The notes under the pieces were generated by a model. The model saw only the letters and a program-made list of their open reading frames with translations. It ran no database searches and was not told the DNA's origin. A program made the translations under genes and the position numbers. DNA of 64,000 bases from DASVCN01 sp040905665 (GTDB lineage Bacteria > Deinococcota > Deinococci > Deinococcales > Trueperaceae), in NCBI GenBank assembly GCA_040905665.1, contig JBBDRD010000028.1:44100-108099 (forward strand), written 5' to 3'. Positions 48,738-55,971 of this stretch are shown here, piece after piece (position 1 is the stretch's first letter; each line of letters opens with the position of its first letter).

Positions 48738-50390
48738 TCAGCGTAGCCAGTCGTAGCATCCTGTTGCGCGGTTCACGCTGAGTGTGACCGAGTCATTGGC
48801 CAATGACCGCTTGATCAGCAGGGTGTCGTTGTCCGTTGCGGTGCAGTGAACCAGTCCGTTGCGAAGTACCGGTTCTTCTTTACGTAACGCCAGGAAGCGG
48901 GCTACGGCGTCGCGGAGGGGCTGAGAACCCGCGTCTCCTGCGTCGGTCCACGGGAACGCGCGTCTGCAACCGGGATCGCCCTCGCCCGCCATAGCGATCT
49001 CGTCACCGTAGTAGAGGGCGGTGGAGCCGGGGTATCCGCATTGGATGACGAATGCAAGCTCGACCAGGTGCAAGTCCCCACCCAAGTCATGGCTGAGCCG
49101 GCTAACGTCGTGACTTCCAAGCAGGTTGTACTGTGCCTCGGCAATCTCCCTTGGATAGCGGTAATAAAGCCGATTCAGGAAGGCGGCAGATTTCGAGGCG
49201 TCCAGTCCTCCACACAAAAACTCCAGGACTATCCTCCGAAACGAGTAGTTCATCGTTGCGTCGAAGCTGTCGCCCTGAAGGAAATTCCGGCCATCTCCCC
49301 AAACTTCGGCTAGCAGGTAGGCATCGCTCTTGGCCGCACGAATGACCGAGCGAAATCTCCTCCAGAAATCCAGAGGCACTTCGCCCGCTACGTCGAGTCT
49401 CCAGCCGTCGATATCGTGCTCCTCTAGCCAGTGAACCCCGACGTCTAGGAAGTACTGCTGGACCTGGGGATTGTCGAGGTCGAGTTGGGGTAGGTGGCCG
49501 TGCCCCCACCAGGTTGCGTAGGAGTCGTCCGAGTGCTCCTCTATCGGCCAGCGCCTAACTCGAAACCAGTCCCAGTAGGGTGACTCGCGACCGCGTTCTA
49601 CTACGTCCTTGAAGAACAGATGCTCCTCGGAAACGTGATTGAACACGCCGTCGAGAATGACCTTGATCCCACGGGCGTGCGCTTCGCGAACGAGCAAACC
49701 TAGGTCGTCGGCTGTCCCCAATCGTTGATCGATGGCGAAAAAGTCGGTGGTGTCGTAGCGGTGGTTCGACGGGCTGCTAAAGACCGGGTTGAGCCACAGG
49801 GCATTGATTCCGAGACGTTCGAGATAGCCGAGCTTCTCGGTGATGCCGGCGAGCGTTCCCCCCTTGAAGCCTGTGGCGGTAGGGTCACTACCCCACGGTT
49901 CCAGGCCATAACTTGGCGCATTTTTCGGCTCACGGCCGCGATGAAACCGGTCCGGGAAGATCTGGTAGAAGGCAGCACCCCGCGCCCATGCGGGGACCGT
50001 CGATGGTTCGAGCTCGGCTACGCGGAAGCGCGCCTCCTTTGGCAGGCTCGCCTGCAGTCCCGTCGCTCCAAAGAGGGCTTGGCCGGTTATCGTCTGCAGC
50101 CGAAAGTAGTACTCGCAGCCCTCCTCGAGTTCAAGGGAAACACTCTCCCACACCTCCTGATTGCTATCGCCATAGCGGTGGACCAGCAGGCTCGTTTCCG
50201 GCTGTTCGTTACGAAGAGTCACGACCTCGCCCGAACGGATGATTCCGGACTCCGCCCTCAAGCGCAGGTAAACGTACCCGTCAGGTCTGAAGTCGAAGTC
50301 CTCCCGACGAGATGGATGGTGTGATAGCGAGAACGGGAGGGTCTCCCCATGCGGCATTTGCAGGACGCGGTCCAACTGATACTTGTTCAT
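48738..50390 (-). CDS. GH13 alpha-glucosidase/cyclomaltodextrinase-like enzyme
   Basis: The product is 550 residues and intracellular (no signal peptide). An N-terminal beta-sandwich (about 1-125) precedes a GH13 barrel (FYQIFPDRFHRG start). The catalytic triad is visible: nucleophile D333 in GWRLDVAGE, acid/base E362 in LLAEVWGD and stabiliser D428 in GSHDVSR. DGVFNHVSEEH is conserved region I. The layout fits neopullulanase/cyclomaltodextrinase/maltogenic enzymes that cleave imported maltodextrins. It is the last gene of the malE-malF-malG-lacI-GH13 cluster. The terminal beta domain is short (about 60 residues). Confidence 0.9.
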   Translation of the reverse strand: MNKYQLDRVLQMPHGETLPFSLSHHPSRREDFDFRPDGYVYLRLRAESGIIRSGEVVTLRNEQPETSLLVHRYGDSNQEVWESVSLELEEGCEYYFRLQTITGQALFGATGLQASLPKEARFRVAELEPSTVPAWARGAAFYQIFPDRFHRGREPKNAPSYGLEPWGSDPTATGFKGGTLAGITEKLGYLERLGINALWLNPVFSSPSNHRYDTTDFFAIDQRLGTADDLGLLVREAHARGIKVILDGVFNHVSEEHLFFKDVVERGRESPYWDWFRVRRWPIEEHSDDSYATWWGHGHLPQLDLDNPQVQQYFLDVGVHWLEEHDIDGWRLDVAGEVPLDFWRRFRSVIRAAKSDAYLLAEVWGDGRNFLQGDSFDATMNYSFRRIVLEFLCGGLDASKSAAFLNRLYYRYPREIAEAQYNLLGSHDVSRLSHDLGGDLHLVELAFVIQCGYPGSTALYYGDEIAMAGEGDPGCRRAFPWTDAGDAGSQPLRDAVARFLALRKEEPVLRNGLVHCTATDNDTLLIKRSLANDSVTLSVNRATGCYDWLR

Positions 50391-50463
50391 TTACACCTTC
50401 CGGGTCCACCCAAGTCGGGAGAGGTGCGGTTCCTCTGAGTCGTGTTGCGGAAGTGGGTGTATC

Positions 50464-51468
50464 TCAACGTCGTCCCCCGGTGCTATGGCGCTCGACGAGT
50501 AGAGGTGGGAACATAATCTGCTCGACCCGCTCTAAGCGCCCGGCAAGCGCCTGAATCAAAATCTCGGCGGCGCGGCTGCCCATTTGCTCGATTGGCTGCG
50601 CTACGGTCGTGAGACCGTTTGCTGCTGCCGCACTCTGGTCGTCGAATCCGATAACTCGAACATCGTTACCGATGCGGGCGCCCTGCTCTTCGAGCTGCCG
50701 CATGGCGCCCAAGGCGAGATCGTCACAGGTTGCCAGCACGGTGAGTCCCGTGACAGCTCGTCCAGTCGGAAGCCGTTGCACCGCCCGCCGTCCGTCCTCG
50801 ACCGAGATCGGTACGCGAATGTGATCGACCAGACCGATACCGTGTCGCTGCAACGCCTGGAAGATCCCCTCACGGCGTTCCTTGAACACGGGACTTTCAA
50901 ACTCGCCCGGTTGCTCTTCGACGTCGACCAGTGCCACGGGAGCCCCGAATCTGAGCGCGTGCTCCGCCGCAATTCGGCCAGCGCCGATATTATCGAAGTA
51001 GACGCTGTGATAGCGGGGGTGGTGGGTGTCGACCAGCACGATCGGTTTGTCGAACGGGGGGCGTTCTCCTCCGTAGATGCGGCCGGGATCGAGGGATGCG
51101 ATTATCAGTCCATCCGCGTGATACGGCAGCGCCCCCGGATCGCGGTAGCGCTTTAGCCTGATGCCTCCTACGATCGGAAACAGGGCCATGTCGAGGTTTT
51201 CACGCTCGAGCACTCTCTGGATGCTCTCCAAAAGCCGACTGTAGAATTCGCTACCGGTCATCGGAAGGAGCACCGAGGCTGCGTGAGTCTGACCGGTGCG
51301 CAAACGGCGGGCGGTGAGGTTTGGGGTGTAGCCCAACTCTTTTACCGCCGCAAAGACCCGGTCGCGAGCGTTACCGGAAATGCTGGGGTGGTTGTTTAAG
51401 GCCCGTGAGACGGTACTGGTTCCCACTCCGGCGCGTCTCGCCACCTCGCGAACACTAGGTTTCTTCAT
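50464..51468 (-). CDS. LacI-family repressor of the maltodextrin genes
   Basis: The product is 334 residues. The helix-turn-helix is at 4-25 (VREVARRAGVGTSTVSRALN), with the hinge helix LTARRLRTGQ. The sugar-binding region follows, with VIGFDDQSAAAANGLTTVAQP near the C-terminus. The likely operator is the palindrome GGNAACGTTNCC found twice upstream of malE, since LacI members bind CG-centred palindromes of this kind. The effector is probably maltose or a maltodextrin. ATG at 51468 has GGAG 5 nt upstream. It lies 93 nt after malG and so may repress its own transcript. Confidence 0.92.
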   Translation of the reverse strand: MKKPSVREVARRAGVGTSTVSRALNNHPSISGNARDRVFAAVKELGYTPNLTARRLRTGQTHAASVLLPMTGSEFYSRLLESIQRVLERENLDMALFPIVGGIRLKRYRDPGALPYHADGLIIASLDPGRIYGGERPPFDKPIVLVDTHHPRYHSVYFDNIGAGRIAAEHALRFGAPVALVDVEEQPGEFESPVFKERREGIFQALQRHGIGLVDHIRVPISVEDGRRAVQRLPTGRAVTGLTVLATCDDLALGAMRQLEEQGARIGNDVRVIGFDDQSAAAANGLTTVAQPIEQMGSRAAEILIQALAGRLERVEQIMFPPLLVERHSTGGRR

Positions 51469-51561
51469 ATAGTCTCCACCTTGTTTTCGGAGTCACACCG
51501 GTATCGACCGGGAGTCCATCTCGTCTCAAGAGTGCATTGAAAGGGCCCTGGACCGCTAAGG

Positions 51562-52872
51562 TCACTCCTTTACACCTCCGGCCGTGTAGCCAGAAACGAA
51601 GGCGCGTTGGAAGCCATAGAAGATCGCCAAGATCGGCAGAGAACCCAGGACGCTGGCAGCAGCAAATATTCCCCAGCGGGTGTTGAACTGTCCCGACGTG
51701 AAGCTGTAAAGACCTATACCAACAGTCCACGACTCAACCCCCGTGAGAAATAGATTCGCCAGAATGAATTCTGAGTAAGCTCCCACGAACTGCATCAGGA
51801 AAATGAATACGAAAATTGGCATGGAGAGCGGAACGATGATCCGGGTAAACGCCTGCCAGGAGGTTGCCCCGTCGACGAGGGCGGCTTCCTCCAGGCTGGT
51901 TCCCAGAGACTCCAGGTATCCCTTATAGATCCATGTACCGAAGCTGATAACGGCCCCGGAGTACGCGAGTACCAGTCCCGTGAGTGTATCGAGCAGTTCG
52001 AGGCGACTCATCAGATAGAAGATTGCGATAAGGGTCAGGAAGCCGGGGAACATCTGGATGAAGATAAATGACATAAGCATCGGGAAGCGGCCGGGAAGGA
52101 AGCGAAAGCGTGCGAATGCGTAGCCTGCGCTGGCCGTTAGTACAACGGAGAGAAGTCCGGTGAGGCCGGCAACCAACAGCGTGTTGCGAACCCACAAGAC
52201 GAACTTGCTTTCGGTAGCGCGTCCCATGAACTGTGGTGGGGTCAACGACGCGACCAGAACGGCGACCGCAGTTATCGCGGCGATAGTGAGCAGCGAGCGA
52301 GCGTCCTCCAACCGACGGTTTGAGCCGTGAGCGGTTAGCCGGGCGTTCAGGATGCCGCCTGCGACTAGCGCCAATGCGGCGAGCAGCATCAGTGCCCACT
52401 GATGGTCGTAGATATGTAGACCTTCGAATAGCCTGGCGTAGTTGGACCAGCTCACTTGGCTAAAGTCGGGAAGTACTTTGGCCCGCGTCAGCAGGAAGCG
52501 ACTCTCTACGGCACGGAAGCTGAATAGGCTGTTTCGCGGATCGAAGGACGCGGCGACTACCTGGAGGACCGGGTAGTAGACCAATGCGATCGTGATCCAG
52601 ATGAAGACGTGGGTCACCCCTTGGCCGAACAGCGTCCATGGGCGGCGCTTTTTTCCGCTAAAGCGATTTACGAGAGCGGTTACCGCGATGCTGTAGGTGA
52701 GGATGAGGAGCACGACCGCGGTGAGTCCAGTGAGAGCATAGGACCAGCCGTTCTCGATGAATACCCCGCCGAATACCGCTCCGGGACGCACCCGCTCGAT
52801 AAGGTCCACGCCCACTCGATAAACTCCGGTGAGAATCGTCAGGCCGATGAGGAATGAAAGCAGCTTCCTCAC
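51562..52872 (-). CDS. malG: Maltodextrin ABC transporter permease MalG-like
   Basis: The product is 436 residues, longer than E. coli MalG (296). Two or three extra N-terminal TM segments and a soluble loop precede a MalG-type core with the EAA loop (LGTSLEEAALVDGATSWQAF, then RIIVPLSMP). The N-terminal TRAKVLPDFSQVSWSNYARLF segment is a family trait. GTG overlaps the malF stop (GTGA). It forms the membrane channel with MalF. The ATPase subunit MalK/MsmX is not encoded here, and a shared ATPase elsewhere is usual in such systems. Confidence 0.9.
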   Translation of the reverse strand: MRKLLSFLIGLTILTGVYRVGVDLIERVRPGAVFGGVFIENGWSYALTGLTAVVLLILTYSIAVTALVNRFSGKKRRPWTLFGQGVTHVFIWITIALVYYPVLQVVAASFDPRNSLFSFRAVESRFLLTRAKVLPDFSQVSWSNYARLFEGLHIYDHQWALMLLAALALVAGGILNARLTAHGSNRRLEDARSLLTIAAITAVAVLVASLTPPQFMGRATESKFVLWVRNTLLVAGLTGLLSVVLTASAGYAFARFRFLPGRFPMLMSFIFIQMFPGFLTLIAIFYLMSRLELLDTLTGLVLAYSGAVISFGTWIYKGYLESLGTSLEEAALVDGATSWQAFTRIIVPLSMPIFVFIFLMQFVGAYSEFILANLFLTGVESWTVGIGLYSFTSGQFNTRWGIFAAASVLGSLPILAIFYGFQRAFVSGYTAGGVKE

Positions 52873-54206
52873 CTGGACTCCTTGAACACACCGGTAGCCC
52901 TGAAGTTCACGAGGCTTATCGCGACGGTTACGAGGAAGATGATGATGGAGATCGCCGCTCCCAATCCGTACGCGGTCTGACCCGCACTGCTGAATGCGGT
53001 CTTGTAAGCCCAGGAGATGAGGATGTCTGTCCCTTGGGCCGTCGCGAGCCGCCCCTCTTGCGCGGGCCCGCCTCCGGTTAGCAGGAAAATCACGTTGAAG
53101 TTGTTGAAGTTGAAGGCGAATCCGGTCAGAAGGACTGGCAGCATAGGCGGGTATAGCAAGGGCAGGGTTATCTTATGTAGCGCCTGCAGCGGAGATGCAC
53201 CGTCGATTCTGGCCGCTTCGTAGAGTTCGTCAGGGATGATTGACAGTGCCCCAAGTGCCGCTACCATCATGAAAGGGAAGCCCAGCCAGAAATTCACCAG
53301 CAAAACGGCGACCTTCGCCCACATCGGGTCCAGTAACCACGGGATCGGATAGATTCCGAGGAGCCCGAGGAGGCGGTTTATCGCCCCGAACTGGTAATTG
53401 AGAAGTGCCTGCCACATCTGAATGCTAATTACTCCGGGGATCGCCCAGGAGATAATCAGGAGGGTGCGATAGAGCCCGCGAAGGGCAAGCGAGCGGTTGT
53501 TGAGCAAGATAGCTAGGAGCACCCCGAAGCCGCCCACGGAAAAAACGGTAACGGTGGCGAAGAGGAGGTTCCAGGTGAAAACCGGCAACAGGGAACTCGA
53601 AGCTCTGCTGAGGATGAAGGCGAAGTTCCCAAAGCCGACGAACTGAAAATCGCTCACGATGCTTACTTCCTCGGGCTCGAACGGGGGTGCACGCTCGAGA
53701 GTCAGCCGGTTTCCTGTGACACGTGCTATTCGGATCTTGTTCCTGTCGTTCCCATTTTGCAGTTCGACTCGCTTGCCCTCGCACTCCGTACCGCAACGAA
53801 GTGCCTGAGCGACCGGCTCGGTAAGAGTGAGATTACGGTCGCGCGTTGCCACGACAGCCGTTTGGGTAGTGCGGTTTGCGTGGCCGCTCCGGGAGCCGGC
53901 GTAGTCGGTAAACGCCAGGTAGACGGTGAGGAAGATCGGGTAGACGGTGAAGACCAGCAAGAAGAGAAGTGCGGGCAGGAAGTAGTACCAATAGCCGAGG
54001 AAAGGCAGGAGGCGTACGAGATGCGCCAGCATTGGTACCAGAGCGAGGCCGACGGTGAGGAGGAGGATGTACGTGGGTAGAGCAGGGTAGAGAGTCAAGA
54101 GGGCCAAGTAGGCTAGAAGTCCTAGAGCTACTGCGGCGACGGCTCCCGCAATGAGTGTCAACGCGGAAACTAGGGTTGAGCTGTAGCTCCTTGATTGCCT
54201 GTACAT
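52869..54206 (-). CDS. malF: Maltodextrin ABC transporter permease MalF-like
   Basis: The product is 445 residues. Three N-terminal TM segments are followed by a periplasmic loop of about 90 residues (about 115-205, the P2-like insertion that contacts the binding protein in E. coli MalF), then the permease core. The EAA loop reads LYEAARIDGASPLQALHKI with TLPLLYPPM after it. The C-terminus lies in the membrane. ATG at 54206 follows malE by 52 nt. Two Cys in the loop (ALRCGTECEGK) could form a disulfide. Confidence 0.9.
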   Translation of the reverse strand: MYRQSRSYSSTLVSALTLIAGAVAAVALGLLAYLALLTLYPALPTYILLLTVGLALVPMLAHLVRLLPFLGYWYYFLPALLFLLVFTVYPIFLTVYLAFTDYAGSRSGHANRTTQTAVVATRDRNLTLTEPVAQALRCGTECEGKRVELQNGNDRNKIRIARVTGNRLTLERAPPFEPEEVSIVSDFQFVGFGNFAFILSRASSSLLPVFTWNLLFATVTVFSVGGFGVLLAILLNNRSLALRGLYRTLLIISWAIPGVISIQMWQALLNYQFGAINRLLGLLGIYPIPWLLDPMWAKVAVLLVNFWLGFPFMMVAALGALSIIPDELYEAARIDGASPLQALHKITLPLLYPPMLPVLLTGFAFNFNNFNVIFLLTGGGPAQEGRLATAQGTDILISWAYKTAFSSAGQTAYGLGAAISIIIFLVTVAISLVNFRATGVFKESR

Positions 54207-54258
54207 GTTGCTATCCTGGAGGGGTTGGCCCGCCCCGGTTGGGGCAGGCCTAAATCGG

Positions 54259-55449
54259 TCAGTTGCCTTCGAGTTGCTCGACCATGCTGTCGATAATCGC
54301 TTCGACGTCGGAGTCCGGGCTTTGCAGGACCAGTTGCAGGGCGTTCATCCAGGCGTCGAATGCCGGACCTATTTCGGGAATGCTGGGCATAGGCGTGCCA
54401 CGGGCGATCGACGAGGAGAACCCCTGTACGATCGGGTCATCGGCCAAGGTTTCGGCTGCCTGAATCGCGACCGGAATTCTCCCACCGGCTTGGTTAAATG
54501 AAACTTGCCGGCTGGGTTGCACCAGGAACTCGGCGAACTGGGCGGCCGCTTCTTTCTCGGTCGAGTAGGCGTTGAGGACGATGCCCTGCACTCCTACCAG
54601 GGGGCCCCACGGCTCAGTCGCGCCAGGAGGCGCAGGCATGGGGGCGATGCCGAAGTCTAGCCCTGCCTGGCGGTAGTCGCCAACTGCCCACGGCCCGTTG
54701 AGGATCATCGCTGCCGCACCGTCTATGAAGGCACTATTGGCGACCGGGTAGTCGATTCCTTCGGGCACGAGCTGGTAGCGGTAGCGAAGATCCTTCACGA
54801 AATTGGCCGCCTGGTAGCCGGCTTCGCCGCCTAGGCCTATGTCCTGGGCATTCAGGCCACCTTCGGCCGATTCACCGAAGATATAGCCGCCATACGACTT
54901 CCACCATCCGTACCCGTAGTAGGGGATGTCGAGCTGATAGAGGAAGCCAAAGGTGCTGTCGGTCGTGTGCAACCGGGCAACTGCAAGGAACTCGTCCCAG
55001 GTTTCGGGGGCTTGAGCTACCAGTTCACGGTTATAGAGCAGCGCGATGCCCTCCATGAACATCGGGAAGCCAAAGAGCCTCCCCTGGTAGCTGAGGGCCT
55101 CGACTGCGACCGGTTCGAGGATATCGAGTTCGGCAGTTTCGACGAGACTGCCGAGCGGCTCCAAGACGCCGGAGGAGGCAAGCTCACCCAGCCAATCGTG
55201 GGGAATGGTCACGATCAGGTCGGCTGCGTCTCCCTGGGGCGCGCCCAATACCAGCTTCTGCCTTATGTCGTCAAAAGGCACCTCGACAACATCTACTCGC
55301 ACCCCTGTCTCTTCCTCGTAGCTCACGGCCTGGCTCTTGAGCCATTCGAGCTCGCGGGTCTCAGTGAAGTGAGTCCAGATGGTCAGCTCGTTCTGAGCGA
55401 GCACCGCCGTTGTGCTCAATACAAGTAAGGCAAGCAAAACCCTTTTCAT
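54259..55449 (-). CDS. malE: Maltodextrin-binding protein MalE-like
   Basis: The product is 396 residues. ATG at 55449 has AAGGAG 8 nt upstream and starts an 18-residue signal peptide (MKRVLLALLVLSTTAVLAQ) with no lipobox. The mature part follows extracellular solute-binding protein family 1: ELTIWTHFTETRELEWLK, VDVVEVPFDDIRQKLVLGAPQGDAADL, GFPMFMEGIALLYNREL, AAMILNGPWAVGDYRQAG and GVQGIVLNAYSTEKEAAAQF. It delivers maltose or maltodextrins to MalFG. It is the first gene of the operon, with a leader of about 110 nt carrying one of two LacI-type operators. Confidence 0.9.
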   Translation of the reverse strand: MKRVLLALLVLSTTAVLAQNELTIWTHFTETRELEWLKSQAVSYEEETGVRVDVVEVPFDDIRQKLVLGAPQGDAADLIVTIPHDWLGELASSGVLEPLGSLVETAELDILEPVAVEALSYQGRLFGFPMFMEGIALLYNRELVAQAPETWDEFLAVARLHTTDSTFGFLYQLDIPYYGYGWWKSYGGYIFGESAEGGLNAQDIGLGGEAGYQAANFVKDLRYRYQLVPEGIDYPVANSAFIDGAAAMILNGPWAVGDYRQAGLDFGIAPMPAPPGATEPWGPLVGVQGIVLNAYSTEKEAAAQFAEFLVQPSRQVSFNQAGGRIPVAIQAAETLADDPIVQGFSSSIARGTPMPSIPEIGPAFDAWMNALQLVLQSPDSDVEAIIDSMVEQLEGN

Positions 55450-55486
55450 CAGCGCTTCTCCTTTCAATTTGCTAAATCGTTACGGT

Positions 55487-55498
55487 GGGAACGTTACC
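55487..55498. promoter_or_regulatory. LacI-type operator 1 (malE leader)
   Basis: GGGAACGTTACC, a CG-centred near-palindrome, lies 38 nt upstream of the malE ATG, within the transcribed leader. It matches operator 2 in 11 of 12 positions. Confidence 0.7.
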
Positions 55499-55571
55499 AC
55501 AAGCTAGCAGACCGAGCCAAAATGCAGTACCTCCTTCCGCTACCGTACGGGCGCTAGTGAATGAATAAGCG

Positions 55572-55598
55572 AGTGTAAATGTATGGAAACGTTACCAA
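55572..55598 (-). promoter_or_regulatory. Candidate malE promoter
   Basis: On the minus strand, -35-like TTGGTA (55593-55598) is followed 15 nt later by TACACT (55572-55577). The spacing is short, but operator 2 lies exactly over this element, which supports a promoter here. Confidence 0.45.
55585..55596. promoter_or_regulatory. LacI-type operator 2 (over the malE promoter)
   Basis: GGAAACGTTACC overlaps the candidate -35/spacer region. It is 98 bp centre-to-centre from operator 1, a distance that would allow repression looping. Confidence 0.7.
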
Positions 55599-55624
55599 CG
55601 ATGGTTCTTGCGAGTCAAGACTGC

Positions 55625-55971
55625 TACACTCTGCCTATTCCCGGATGAGCAATTTGCTCGACGATCCGGATTTCGGGAGGAGTAGCCGACCCCCTTGTCC
55701 TCAGAGAGCCCTGGCGATGCGCTGAGAGCCGGGGCGGAGAAGAGTCGGTGAACGTCGCCCGGCTGCGGGCCAAGCGGCTTTGCAGAATGAGGAAGAGAGG
55801 GGCTGTGGCCCCCACTAGAACCTCCGGCAGTCGCCTCGAAAGTGCGACCCAAGAGTGCCGCAGGGTTTGCCGGTAGCGCAAACCCGAGCGGAACTGCGGT
55901 GGTACCGCGGGGTTGACCTCGTCCGCAGAAGTCCTGTTGCCAGCGCGTCAGGATAGCGGAGGAGGTTTTTT
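55625..55971 (+). promoter_or_regulatory. T-box leader controlling valS (specifier GTC, Val)
   Basis: TACACT at 55625-55630 is a candidate -10. Stem I shows the loop-E AGTA at 55681-55684 followed by GCCGAC, which pairs with GTCGGT (55744-55749). The 3' side then reads GAAC and the valine specifier codon GTC (55754-55756). A stem III hairpin (GGGTTTGC / GCAAACCC, 55863-55885) precedes the T-box TGGTACCGCGG (55900-55910). GCGGA (55888-55892) can pair with TCCGC in the antiterminator. The competing terminator CCTCGTCCGC (55917-55926) / GCGGAGGAGG (55956-55965), 9 of 10 pairs, is followed by TTTTTT. This 522-nt gap (55450-55971) otherwise holds only the mal control region. Confidence 0.88.
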
